Shown: in pieces, positions 22,772 to 34,633 of the stretch
How the letters are laid out: each line of letters starts with the position of its first letter
Position numbering within the stretch: the stretch's first letter is position 1
Origin: Stomoxys calcitrans
Lineage: Eukaryota > Arthropoda > Insecta > Diptera > Muscidae
DNA length: 64,000 nt
Direction of reading: 5' to 3'
Assembly: GCF_963082655.1 (NCBI RefSeq)
Contig: NC_081553.1
Span: 21,286,479-21,350,478 of the forward strand
Translations under genes and position numbers: made by a program
Notes under the pieces: generated by a model
Database searches by the model: none
What the model was told of the DNA's origin: nothing
Seen by the model: the letters and a program-made list of their open reading frames with translations, nothing else

Positions 22772-23920
22772 AAACAAGTAAAAGCGAAATAAGTTGGGTC
22801 GGGCCGAATATTGGGAACCCACCACCATGGATTCTGCTAAAATATGGAGCTATATCTAGTTATTGACTGATTTGGACCGTACTTGGCACCGTTGGTGAGA
22901 GTCATAACAGAACACCATGTTCATATTATTAGCCAAATCGAATGGAAATTGCGTCTTTCAGGGGCTCAAGAAGTCAAATCGGGAGATCGGTTTATAAGGG
23001 ACCTATATCAGGTTTTAGACCGATTTGGACCATCCCTGGCACCGTTGTTGGAAGTCATAACAGAACCTACGTGCTCAATTTCAACCAAATCGGACAACAA
23101 TTGGGGCTTCCGGGGCTCAAGAAGTCAAATCGGGAGATCGGTTTATATGAGAGCTATATCAAGGTCTCGACCGATTTGGACGGAGCACTATTTGGAAAAT
23201 CTTAGCTAAATTGCGGCTTCCAGGTGCTTAGGTAGTGAAATCGGTAGATAGGATTATATGGGAGCTATATCCAAATTGCCCATTTGACATCCCCAACGAC
23301 CTGCTCCAATATTAAGTATCTATGCAAAATTTCAAGCAACTAGCTTTACGCGTTCGACCGCTATCGTGATTTTGACAGACGGATTCAAATACGTAAATCG
23401 GTTTATATGGGGGCTATATAAGTATATAGACCGATTAGGTCAATATTTGGCTATATCAGTATATAGACCGATTAGCACCATGCTTGCAACAAATATAGAA
23501 TGTTCCAAAAGAGGTTCTTGAACTAAGTTTGTGGCAATTGTGGCTTTCCAGGGGTTCAAGAAGTCAAATCCTGAATCCAGTTTATACACCAATTTTGTTC
23601 ATACTCCTAGTGTTAAATTTCATTAAAATTTAATAAAAATTAAGAAATCAAAACAGAGGATTTGTTTATATGGGGGCTATATCCAAATCTAAACCAAAAT
23701 TGCAAATCAAAATCCCCAAGGACCTACAACGATTAGAAGTATCGGTGTGAGATTTTAAGCGGATACCAACATTTGTTCACACGCTAGCGTGATTTCGACA
23801 GAAGGACGGGCATGGCTAGATCGACTAAGAAAGTCAAGACGATCAAGAATATAGATACATAAATACATATGTACTTTATAGGGTCGCAGATCACTATTTC
23901 GAGGTCTTTCGATTGGGCAA
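22772..23920 (-). repeat. Family B element, near complete
   Basis: Starts AAAACAAGTAAAAGCG with a degraded palindrome (GTTGGGTCGGGCC) and CCACCACCATGG. Monomers contain GGGGCTCAAGAAGTCAAAT and GGGAGATCGGTTTATA. A reverse core ends at about 23800-23915. Confidence 0.65.
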
Positions 23921-24368
23921 AAAACTAGCACTAAACTTTTTGGCTCAGAGTTTTTCAAAACTAGTGGCATAGAAACAAAAATATAATAAATGGTAAACAC
24001 ATGTCTTAATTTCGTTATTGCTTAACAGAGTAATCAAATCTTATCGTTTGTACTTTATCGATTATCTGATTAGGATTTACACCAAATACGTACGTTAACA
24101 CACATGTTTGCTCGAAAGCGTTGGACTATACTCTAATCATTCTTATCGAGGAACCCTATCACGTGACCATGAAAACATTCGTTAATTCATTAAATACAAA
24201 CGATTGATTGTCTTAACCAAGCATTCAATGTGACTCAGAGTAGTTGTACTATGGAATGTGAATTTTTCAAAGGCTTTAAAATTCTTGACATGGAGCCATT
24301 TTTTTTTGCTAATAAAAAAATGGAGTTGAAAATTTTGTAGTGATATGTGATATGAAAATAAGATAAAA
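23921..24368. other. A+T-rich intergenic stretch
   Basis: No gene or repeat is recognised. It contains TCTTATCG and TTATCGATTATCTG (GATA-type motifs) near 24035-24070. Confidence 0.35.
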
Positions 24369-26845
24369 AAAGTAAAAAAGGCATTAAGTTTGGCCGGGTC
24401 AAACTTTGAATACCCACCACCTAGGGTATATATAAACCACTTTTCGTTATAATCCGGTGAAAAATGCATTATTTATACACCCATAGCGGCTTTATCGAAA
24501 TATGGTCCGATTTGGACTGGAAATTCGGCACGGACATTTAGTGGTTTAATAAATACAAGTCACTGTTCAATTTTGGTTTAATATTGATCTTTTTGGAGGC
24601 TATATCCAAATATATACTGATTAGAACCATAAAGGACTTGCATGTCGAAAAGCCTAATATAACTCAAAAATGCAAATTTTGCCCATGAACATTCCACTAA
24701 GGAACAGGGGCAAACTTCTGACATATCAATGAGTGCAGTCCGATTCAAGTTTTAAGCTCAATGATAAGGGGCCTCCTTTTATAGCCGAGTCCGAACGGCG
24801 TGCCGCAGTGCGACACCTCTTTCGGGAGAAGTTTTACATGGCATAGTACCTCACAAATGTTGCCAGCATTAGGAGGGGAAAACCAACGTCGAAAATTTTT
24901 TCTGATGGTCTCGCCAGGATTCGAACCCAGGCGTTCAGCGTCATAGGCGGACATGCTAACCTCTGCGCCTCCGACGACATAACTCAAGGCCCAAGACCTT
25001 GAATCGAGAGATCGGTCTATATGGCAGCTATATCGAAATCTGTACTAATTTGGGCAGTCTTCAAGAAGGATATTGACGGCTCCAACACAACTCACTGTCC
25101 CAAATTTCAGCGAAATCGGACTATATGGTTGCCATTACCAAACCTGAACCGATCTGAGCCAAATTGAAGAGGGATACCGAGTGACCTAACACAACTCCCT
25201 GTCTCAAATTTCAGCAAAATCGGATAACAAATGTGGCTTTTATGGGCCTAAGCCCTAAGCAGCACTATCCATATAGACACAACTTACTGTCCCAAATTTC
25301 GGCGAAATCAGACAATAAATGCGCCTTTAATGGGCCCAACGCCTTAAATCGAGAGATCGGTCTATATGGCAGCTATATCCAAATCTGGACCGATCTAGGC
25401 CAAATAGAAAAAATATATCGAAAAGCCTAACACAACTCAATGTCCCAAATGTCGGCGAAATCGGACAATAAATGCGCCTTTTATGGGTCCAAAAGCATAA
25501 ATCGAGAGATCGGTCTATATGGCAGCTATATCCAAATCTGGCCTAATCTAAGCCAAACTGAAGGATAATATCAAAGGGCCTAACACAACCCACTGTCCCA
25601 AATTTCGGTGCAATCGGACAATAAATGTGCCTTTAATGGGTCCAAAACCTTAAATAGAGAGATCGGTCTATATGGCATGTATATATCAAAAACTGGACCG
25701 ATCTGGATCAAATTACAGAAAGATATCGAAAAGCCTAACACAATCTGCTTTCACAAATTTCTTCGCAATCGGACAATAAATTCGCCTTTTATGGCCCCAA
25801 AACTTTAAATCGAGAGATCCTTCTATATGGCAGATATATCCAAAACTGGACCGATCTAGACCAAATTGAGAAATAATATCAAAGAGCCTAACACAACCCA
25901 CTGTCCAAAATTTCGGCGAAATTGGCCATTAAATGCGCTTTTTATGGGTCAAAAACCGGCGCAATCGGATAATAAATGCGTCTTTTATGGCCCCAAAACC
26001 CTTAATCAAGAGATCGGTCTATATGACAGCTATATCCAAATCTAAACCGATCTAAGCCATATTGAAGGAAAATGTCAAAGGGCCTAACACAATTCACTGT
26101 CCCAAATTTCGGCGTAATCGGCCAGTAAGTGCGCCTTTTATGGGTCCAAAACCTTAAATCGAGAGATCGGTCTATATGGCAGCTATATCCAAACCTGGAC
26201 CGATCTGGGCCAAATTGGAGAAAGATATCGAAAAGCCTAACACAACCCACTGTCCCGAATTTCGGCGCAATCGGACAATGAATGCACCTTTTATGGCCCC
26301 AAAACCTTAAATCGAGAGATCCGTCTATATGGCAGCTATATCCAAATCTGCACCGATCTAAGCCAAATTAAAGAATAATGTGAAAGGGCCTAACACAACC
26401 CACTGTCCCAAATTTTGGCTATTTCGGACAATAAATGTGCCTTTAATGGGTCCAAAACCTTAAATCGAGAGATCGGTCAATGTGGCAGCTATATCCAAAT
26501 CTAAACCGATCTGGGCCAAGTTGAAGAAGGATGTCGAGTGGGCTTACGAAACTCTTTTGTGGGCCTAAGACCTTATATCGTCGGATCGGTCTATATGGGG
26601 GATATATGAAGATATAGTCCGATATAGCCCATCTTCGAACTTAACCTGCTTATGGACAAGAAAAAAAAAGAATCTGTGAGAATTTCTGCTCAATATCTCC
26701 ATTTTTAAAGACTTTAGCATGATTGCATTAGATTTTTACGACGATCAAGAATACTTATACACTATAGGATCGAAAATGGATATTTCGATGTGTTGCAAAC
26801 GGAATGACAAAATGAATATACCCCTAACCTTGGTGGTGGGTGAAC
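24369..26845 (-). repeat. Family A DINE-like element with nested SINE
   Basis: The left end is AGTAAAAAAGGC, a GGCCGGGTC palindrome remnant and TACCCACCACC. About ten monomers lie at regular 153-bp spacing: GGCAGC-equivalent positions 25368, 25521, 25674, 25829, 26025, 26178, 26331 and 26484. The reverse core ends at about 26760-26845. A SINE interrupts it at 24668-24978. This is the clearest monomer ladder in the window. Confidence 0.8.
24668..24978 (-). mobile_element. tRNA-derived SINE with target-site duplication
   Basis: Minus-strand element with a tRNA-like head: B box GGGTTCGAATCC near 24915 and an A-box region AGAGGTTAGCATG near 24960. A 310-bp body ends in GCAAATTTTGCAT. Flanking direct repeats ATAACTCAA at 24659-24667 and 24979-24987 are exact. 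It sits inside a family A monomer. SINEs are non-coding and depend on LINE proteins. Confidence 0.85.
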
Positions 26846-27355
26846 AAATAAAACGGGTGCAAAGTGTTATTGACAATGACTAACCATGGGTCAATGGCTT
26901 ATCATAAATAACTCATAATGGTGGTTTACCCATTTGGAGAAGTGTCATAAATACTTAAATGTGATAATGTGATTAGCCTTTGACTAACAAACAAATAACA
27001 ATAGATGAGTCATTGTGTATGGAAAAATCGAAGTACATATATGCAAATGTTGTAATCAAAAGCTTATGTCAGTAATATCGTAGATATAAACCAGTAAGAA
27101 AAGGCAAAAAGTAAGCATACAATTATAAATTCGGACAATAGATACATTTATATGAGAGCTATATCTAAATCTGAACAGACTTTTTCGAACAGATCGTTTG
27201 AAAATTGTTGTTACTACAACCCTTAAAGTGGAAATCGGCCAATACATATATATGGGAGCTATATCTAAATGTGAACCGTGATAGGTTAAGATCGGTAACA
27301 AAACAATCTGTGCCAAATTTTGTGCAGATCAGTTAAAAATTTTAGGCGATACATA
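26846..27355. other. Intergenic DNA with D/B-like fragments
   Basis: 26846-27100 holds nothing recognised. 27125-27350 has weak monomer phrases (GGGAGCTATATCTAAATGTG, GAGAGCTATATC), probably an old DINE-like fragment. Confidence 0.4.
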
Positions 27356-27357
27356 TA

Positions 27358-27595
27358 TTGGGTTGCCCAAAAAGTAATTGCGGATTTTTTAAAAGAAGGT
27401 AAATGCATTTTTGGTAAAACTTAGAATGAACTTTAATCAAATAAAATTTTTTTTACACTTTTTTTCTAAAGCAAGCTAAAAGTAACAGCTCATAACGGAC
27501 AGAAGAAAGAATGCAATTACAGAGTCACAAGCTGTGAAAAAATTTGTCGACGCCGACTATATGAAAAATCCGCAATTACTTTTTGGGCAACCCAA
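27358..27595 (+). mobile_element. Mariner-type TIR element (MITE), copy 1
   Basis: 238-bp element with terminal inverted repeats TTGGGTTGCCCAAAAAGTAA / TTACTTTTTGGGCAACCCAA flanked by TA dinucleotides. No transposase is encoded. An inverted second copy lies at 28104-28339. Confidence 0.85.
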
Positions 27596-27870
27596 TATAT
27601 GGGAGCTATATCTTAATCTGAACCGATTTTTACCAAAATCGATAGCGTTTGCCACTGAGCCGAAAACGTGGGATGTGCAAAATTTAGTGAGGATTGGACA
27701 ACAAATACGACCCGTACCTTGATTACAAGAATACATGGACTCACAGACGGACATGGCCAAATCGAATCAGAAAGTGATTCTGAGTTGATCGGTATACTAA
27801 TCAATGGGTCTAGCTCTTCTTCTTAGCGTTGCAAACAAATGCACAAATCTATAATACCCTGTACCACAGT
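27596..27870 (-). repeat. Family D-like fragment, core end
   Basis: Reverse family D core: GACGGACATGGCCAAATCG, GAATCAGAAAGTGATTCTGA, AATGGGTCTAGCTC, and an end of TAATACCCTGTACCACAG. It is interrupted upstream by the TIR element. Confidence 0.6.
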
Positions 27871-28103
27871 GGTGGTGTAGATTATAAAATGGGAGGCCAA
27901 GAATTAAACATGGGGCATTAATATACAGCCATATAATATTTCGGCCTGATCTAAATACACGGAAGAATTTGTGAAAACTTCCAGTTCCAAATTTCAGCAT
28001 AAACCAATTGAATTCGCTCATATTTGAGCCAATGACCTACACTTGGGTGGTTTGACTATATCGAAGCTATGTGTTTATTTTAACATGGCCTGTATGTCAA
28101 CTA

Positions 28104-28339
28104 TTGGGTTGCCCAAAAAGTAATTGCGGATTTTTCATATAGTCGGCGTTGACAAATTTGTTCACAGCTTGTGGCTCTGTAATTCCATTCTTTCTTCTGT
28201 CAGTTATCAGCTGTTACTTTTAGCTTGCTTTAGAAAAAAAGTGTAAAAAAGTATATTTGATTAAAGTTCATTCTGAGTTTTATTAAAAATGTATTTACTT
28301 TCTTTTAAAAAATCCGCAATTACTTTTTGGGCAACCCAA
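28104..28339 (-). mobile_element. Mariner-type TIR element (MITE), copy 2
   Basis: 236-bp reverse-complement copy of the element at 27358, with the same TIRs and TA flanks. The internal sequence (GCTTTAGAAAAAAAGTG, TTAAAGTTCATTCTG) matches copy 1 in reverse. Confidence 0.85.
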
Positions 28340-28647
28340 TATATTAAAATTTGATGCGTGTCAGCCCATTAGGCAACATAACCAGAGTAGAATATAAAGC
28401 GGAAATCTGTTCTGAGTTTCAGCTCAACATCTAAACTTTAAAAGGCTTTCCTCTGCCAAAGTCGTCTGCACTTTTAGATCCTCTAAGGTAACATTAAGTT
28501 GGAAAGCACGCGACTAGCAATGGCAGCTACCAATCGTTCCTTCGGACACATTAGATCCATTGCGTTCGTCCTAGAAGTAGGCAGAAGAGATATAGAAGAC
28601 GGTGAAATGCAGAAATATATAGAAAATTGAGACCAACACGTAAGAAA
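28340..28647. other. Intergenic stretch, nothing recognised
   Basis: About 300 bp with no gene, repeat or RNA feature that I can support. Confidence 0.35.
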
Positions 28648-29693
28648 TCAAGTAATAAGGCGTTAAGTTCGGACGGGCCAAACTTCGGATACCCACTACC
28701 TCGTGAATATATGTAAACCACCATTCGCCATAATCCGGTGAGAAATGCATAATTCATGCCCCCATTGCAGGTATATCGAGATTTTGTCCGATTTGGACGA
28801 ACTTCGACACGGACATTGAGTGGTCTAATAAGTACAAGTCGTTGTTCAATTGTGTAGAACAAAATATTGGCTTTTTGGTTGCTTTGTCCAGCTATAGACC
28901 GATCTGAACCATATACGACACGAATGTCGAAAAGCCTAAAAAAAGTCACTGTGTCAAATTTCAGCGAATTCTAATTACAAATGCGCCTTTGATTCGAGAG
29001 ATCAGTCTATATGGCAGCTATATCCGAATCTGAACCGATCTGTGCCATATTGTAGAAAGATGTCGAAGGGCATAACACAACTCAGTGTCCCAAATTTCGG
29101 CGAAATCGGAGAGTTAAAACACCTTTTATGGGACCAAGACCTTAAATCGAGAGATCGGTCTATATGACAGACAAATCCAAATCTGAATCGATCTGTGCCA
29201 TATTGCAGAAAGATGTCGAAGGGCATAATACAACTCAGTGTCCCAAATTTCGGCGCAATCGGACAATAAAAGCGCCTATTATGGGCCCAAGACCTTAAAT
29301 CGGGAGATAGGTCTATATGGCAGCTATATGCAAATCTGGTCTGATTGCCAAATTGAAGAAGAATGTCAACTGGCCCAACACAACTCACTGTCCCAAATTT
29401 CAGCAAAATGGGATAACAAATGTGGCTTTTATAAACCTAAGACCCTAAATCGGCGGATCGGTCTATATAGGGGCTATATCAAGATATATTCCGATATAGC
29501 CCATCTTCGAATTTAATCTGTTTATTAGTAAGTTTCAGCTCAATATCTCTACTTTTAAAGACTGTAGCGTTATTTAACAGACAGACGGGCATGGCTAGAT
29601 CGTACACTTTATAGGGTCGGAAATGGATATTTCGATGGGTTGCAAACGAAATGACATAATAAATATATGCCCATCCTTCGATGGTGGGTATAA
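28648..29693 (-). repeat. Complete family A DINE-like element
   Basis: Left end CAAGTAATAAGGCG, a GGACGGGCC palindrome relic and TACCCACTACC; about four monomers; reverse core at about 29560-29640; and end hairpin CCATCCTTCGATGGTGGG. Length is 1.05 kb. Confidence 0.75.
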
Positions 29694-30110
29694 CAAGTAA
29701 AAATTGCTAAATGCAGCCACGCCGAACTTAGCCAGTGATCCGTTTATATGTCAGTCTATAGAGCGATTCAGACCATACTTGACACAAATGTTGTCAGTCA
29801 GAGTAGAAGTGTTTGTATTGAATTTCAGTCAAATCAGGTGAGAATTGAAGCTTCAAGGAGGTTCAAGAAGTCAAATAGGAGAATCGTCGTGTATGGGGGC
29901 TATAGCTGATGTTGAAGGTCAGAATCGAAGTCTTTGTGCCGAATTTCAGCCATATTGGTTGAAAAAGTAGGCTTTCAGGGGCTCAAGAAGTCAAATCCGG
30001 GGATCGGTTTATGTGAGGGCTATATCACTATATAGACTGATTCCGATCATAAATACCGATTCCTTAATGCAATGTTAATGGGCAAATTTGCATATGAGTG
30101 ATAATAAAAC
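29694..30110 (+). repeat. Family B fragment
   Basis: Begins AAGTAAAAATTGCTAAATGC with a CGCCGAACTTAG palindrome relic. Monomers contain GGTTCAAGAAGTCAAAT and GGGGATCGGTTTATG. The core end is missing. Confidence 0.55.
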
Positions 30111-30189
30111 AAACTCTCGACTGATGGATCAGTGATCGAAAGACAAGCTTAGTATGGAAGTCCGCTTCATGGTTAATGCTTGTAACATT

Positions 30190-31105
30190 TGCCAACGGAA
30201 AGCGTATTTTTTTGTATCCTTTTCCAAGGAAATGGGTAATTTTAGTACCCTTTCCCTCGGGAGTTTTAGTACCTTTTTAGTACCCTTTTCCAACGGAAAG
30301 GGTTATTACCCTTTTCCCAAGAAAAAGGGTAATTTTATTACTCTTTACCAAAGAGAAGGGTAGTCTAAGTACCCTTTTCCAAAGAAATAGGTTGTTTGAG
30401 TACCCTTTAACAAGGAATTTCGTAGTTTTAATACCCTTTTCCATGGAAAATGGTGGTTTTAATACCCTTTTCCATGGAAAATGGTGGTTTTAATACCATT
30501 TTCCAAGGATAAGGGTTGTTTTATTACTCTTTCCCAAGGAAAAGGGTAGTTTTAGTATCCTTTTCCAAGGAAAAGGGGTAGTTTTAGTATCCTTTTCCAA
30601 GGAAAATGGGTAGTTTTAGTACCATTTAACTAGGAAAAGGGTAGTTTTAGCACCCTTTAATAAGTAAAAGGGTAGTTTTAGTACCCTTTTTCAAAAGAAA
30701 AGGGTAGTTTTAGTACCCTTTGCCAAGAAAAAGGGTAGTTTTAGTACCCTTTTCCAAGGAAAATTTTAGTTTAAATACCCTTTTTCAAGAAAAGGGTAGT
30801 TTTAGTGCCCTTTTAAAAGGAAAAGGTTAGTTTTAATACCTATTTTCAAAAGAAAAGGGTAGTTTTAGTACCCTTTGCCAAGAAAAAGGGTAGTTTTAGT
30901 ATCCTTTTCCAAGGAAAATTTTAGTTTAAATACCCTTTTCCAAGGAAAAGGGTAGTTTTAGTACCCTTTTAAAAGGAACAGGTAGTTTTAATAACCCTTT
31001 CCAAGGAAAAGGGTTGTTTTAGTACCCTTTCCCAAGGAAAAGGGTAGTTTTGGTATACTTTTGCAGGGAAAGGAGCAGTTTTAGTACCCTCTTCCATGGA
31101 AAATT
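30190..31105. repeat. ~31-bp hairpin satellite array
   Basis: About 29 tandem units of roughly 31 bp, built from TACCCTTTTCC-AA-GGAAAAGGGTA joined by GTTTTAG. Each unit is a near-perfect inverted repeat with a two-base centre. Many substitutions keep both arms pyrimidine/purine complementary. The reading frame at 30154-30363 is a by-product of the repeat. Confidence 0.9.
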
Positions 31106-31149
31106 CTGAAAAATTCATGAAATCTTTATTTAAATCCATAGTACGGTCT

Positions 31150-32925
31150 ATATAATTTAATGTTTGAAGGTTATTTCATGCAAATGTTGACCGTGACTGC
31201 GCCTCAAATGATCTATCCGTTTAGTCCAATTTTGGCATACTCTTTCCAACATTTCGGCCTGTATCTCATGAATAAATGCTTCAATGTTGTCTTCCAATTG
31301 AAGCGGGCTTGTCTGTACAGATATGAGCTTTAACATAGCCCCACAAAAAAGGCAAGCTCTTGCATTTAGGGCAAAAAAAAAACAGTTGGATATCATCTCA
31401 CGATAACGCTCACCATTCACAGTTACGTTACGATTTGCATCATCTCTTGAAGAAGTACGGTCCAATGATGCCACCAGCCCTTAAACAAAACCAAAATGTC
31501 ACTTCTTCTGGATGCATTGGTAGCTCTTGCAATGTTTCTGGCTGACCTTCACTCCAAAATCGACAATTCTGCTTATTTACGCAATTGAGCTAAAAATGTG
31601 CTTCGTCGCTGAATACAATTTTTCAATAAAATATTGGATCCTCGGGCAACTTTCCAAGAGCCCAGTCAACAAAAATTCTGGCTTGCGGTAGGTCGTTCGT
31701 TTTCCATTCTTGCACCAGCTGTATTTTGAAAGGCTTCAGACCCAAATCCTTCCGCGAAATTTTCCATGTTGTTGAGTAGCAGAGGCCAATTGGGCTGCTA
31801 GGAATTGTTGCCTTTTATATTTCTGGATTAGAGAACACAAAAAAAATATTAATCGAAAATTGCTTTATTGTTTTTCAAAATATTCTTCATTAAGATCTAT
31901 ACACTTATGCATGCGTTTGAACCAATTGTCGGTGCACCTTTGCCACTCTGATTGAGGTATCTCCAAAAACATGCATTTTGAACGCATAAACCGCTTCTTC
32001 AGGTGTCGAAAAACGTCTAAAAATAAGTCATTCGGTGCCAAGTCAAGACTATACGGCGCATGACTCATCAAATCGATGTTTTGAGTGATCAAAAATGCAA
32101 TTGTTTCGTATTTTTGGAGCATTTCTTTCGACCCATCGACACGAGCCTTTTTTAGTGCGATTGACGAATTGTGTGGGATCCAGCAAGAAAAAAATTTTTT
32201 TGACGGCCAAGTTTTCATGCAATATTGAATGTATGCTGGTCCCACTAAGTGATCTCACAATAGATCACATGACGATCTTGCAATATCAGTTGGCGCACCG
32301 CATCAATGGTTTTTGTAGCAACAATTGATTTTGGACGACCTTCACGAAATTCGTCTTGGAGTGAACTACGGCCTCGTTTGAATTCCCCATACCATCGATA
32401 AACATGAAGCTTCATCGCAACAAATTGAATTAAGTTCACCGATGTAGTGTTGTTGAGTTAATCCACGTCAAAAGTTGTAAAAAATAATGAATCCTTTAAG
32501 TTACTGTAAAACAAAACACAAATAGCGCTCGTATGTCAAAACGTTCTGAGTACATATAACCTTAAAAATTTCAAGCTTTACGCTAGGGCTGTCAGTTGAC
32601 AGATTGCAACGCAAGTGTTGTCCAAACCCGAAATATAAAAGGCAACCCTCGTAATTGATGGTCATCATTAATACTGGCCGAAACAGTTGCGATATTTTCT
32701 TCAGTTCGCACTCTATGTAAGAGCGTTGGTGTTTTAATGTCCAACAATGTAAATTTGGTGCGAAATTTAGTCACAATAGCTCGAATAGCCTTTTCAGTGG
32801 GCCGATGGAACTGACCATAAAATGGAAGAAGCGCGCAATGATATTTCTTAACAGACCACCCATTTTCATAATAAAATTCAATAATTTGCAAGCGTTGTTC
32901 TTTTGTCAGACGAAAGGTCAAATTG
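31150..32925 (-). pseudogene. Tc1/mariner-like transposase relic (outer element)
   Basis: Minus-strand cut-and-paste transposase remnant. The N-terminal part (32592-32921) has FRLTKEQRLQIIEFYYENG and RPTEKAIRAIVTKFRTKF; the family is known to start with a DUF4817-like helix-turn-helix. The middle (about 31640-31800) gives GLCYSTTWKI and KPFKIQLVQEW. The C-terminal part (31164-31474) has NRNVTVNGERYREMIS and ends WTKRIDHLRR..GQHLHEITFKH. It has internal deletions, stops and a nested element at 31801-32651. It is inactive. Confidence 0.8.
31801..32651 (-). mobile_element. Nested, internally deleted mariner
   Basis: 851-bp element inserted into the outer transposase. Inverted ends share GTTGCCTTTTATATTTC and are flanked by TA at 31799-31800 and 32652-32653. 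The remaining minus-strand coding parts are an N-terminal HTH block (HVYRWYGEFKRGRSSLQDEF, 32245-32439) and a C-terminal block with PYSLDLAPNDLFL (31865-32245), the mariner DD34D end region. It is shorter than a full mariner of about 1.3 kb and so is inactive. Confidence 0.8.
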
Positions 32926-33425
32926 ACAAGGTCAAATACTTAGGTGTGATCTTGGACGGGAAATTGAATTGGAAATGTCACATTCAGGAGTGTACTGAGA
33001 AGGTCCACAGATGTTCGACACTATATCGACGGGCTGTAGTCTCGAAATAAGCGGAGCGATGGGGACCACTTCTGCTAGGGCAATGGAAACCATTCTAGAT
33101 ATCCGACCCATAGACATACAGATTAAGTGTAAGGCACCCAGTTCGGCTATGAGACATAAGGCGATGTGAGAATGGATAGAGGATAGGAGCAGGTCATACC
33201 ATCGCGGTATAATCGAGGCGACGAAACCTGGAAGGAAGGGAAGAGGTTTCCGATCAGATACCTGAGACGATACTTGAGGTCGAATGCGAGGCACTGCTGT
33301 CAGCGGCACAGTCTTGGATTGACCCAACCCTCGTATTGCTATCTGGAAGATCCATGTAGGATCTAGAAGATCATGTTAACTGGGGATCTACATTCAGAAC
33401 CCAGGGATTGAAATCTGTTTTAGAC
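32926..33425 (+). pseudogene. LINE fragment (end of reverse transcriptase, start of RNase H)
   Basis: KVKYLGVILDGKLNWKCHI is the post-catalytic RT region, followed after frameshifts by TILDIRPIDIQIK. The nucleotide sequence matches 44800-45080 (GACATACAGATTAAGTGT, CCTGGAAGGAAGGG). It is truncated on both sides and inactive. Confidence 0.75.
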
Positions 33426-33429
33426 TGCC

Positions 33430-34440
33430 TAAGCATATATATTTTTGATAGTCTCGAAGTTCCGAATCGATCTAGCCATGCCCGTCCGGCCGTCCGTCTT
33501 TTGAAATCACGATAGAGGTCGAACGCATAAAGCTAGCCGCTGGAAATTTTGCACAGATACTTAATATCGATGTATATCGTTGGGGATTGCAAATGGGCCA
33601 AATCGGTTAGGATTTAGATATAGCCCCCATATAAACCGATCTCCCGATTTGACTTCTTGAGTCCCTACAAGCCCCAATTTTCATCCGACTTGGCTGAAAT
33701 TTTGCACATAGTGTTCTGTTGAGACTTCCAACAACTGTGCAAAATACAGTTCAAATCTGTCCATAACCTGATATAGCTCCCACATAAACCGACGAAATCG
33801 GACAATAAATGCGCCTTTTATGGACCCAAAACCTTAAATCGAGAGATCGGTCTATATGGCAGCTATATCCAAAACTGGACCGAAGTGAGCCAAACTGAAG
33901 AAGGATGTCGAAGGGCCCAACGCAACTCAGTGTGCCAAATTTCGGCGATATCGGATAATAAATGCGCCTTTTATAGCACCAAAATATTAAATCGAGAGAT
34001 CGGTCTATATGGCAGCTATATCCAAATCTAGACCGATCTAAGACAAATTGAAGAAGAATATCGAAGGGCCTAACAAAACTCACTGTCCCAAATTTAGGCA
34101 AAATCGGATAATAAATGTGGCTTTTTTGGTCCTAAGACCCTAAATCGGTCTATATGGGGGCTATATAAAGATATAGTCCGATAAAGCCCATTTTCGAACA
34201 TAACCTGCTTGTGGACAAGAAAGGAATCTGTGCAAAGTTTTAGCTCAATATCTTTATTTTTAATTACTGTAGCGTGATATCAACAGACAGACAGACGGAC
34301 GGACATTGCTAGATCGTCTTAGATTTTTACGTTGATCAAGAATATATATACTTTATAGGGTCGGAAATGGATATTTCGATGTGTTGCAAACGGAATGACA
34401 ACATGAATATACCCTCATCCCTCGGTGGTGGGTATAAAAA
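33430..34440. repeat. Family B core fragment joined to family A array
   Basis: 33430-33790 is a forward B-type core and monomers (ATCTAGCCATGCCCGTCC, AAAGCTAGCCGCTGG). At about 33793 it switches mid-monomer to reverse family A monomers, ending in a reverse core and CCCTCGGTGGTGGG at 34440. It is a recombinant of two elements. Confidence 0.65.
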
Positions 34441-34633
34441 TGAGAACTAAACATTAGGAGATCGATTTATATAGAAGCAATATCAATGCACAGACCAAAT
34501 AAATCCAAGATAATAAAAGTCAATTGGATGTCATGAGAGAAATCATTGTAACAAATGTTAGCTTAATAGGATGAAATATGCGCCCTCTATGGGCGAAATG
34601 CATCTTAAAGGATATATTAAGAGTCGCATCGCT

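Noticed and set aside
30154..30363. 69-residue open frame at the start of the hairpin array
   Set aside because: Composed of the 31-bp repeat and low-complexity sequence.
30190..31105. CRISPR-like array
   Set aside because: Units are contiguous without unique spacers, and the genome is eukaryotic.
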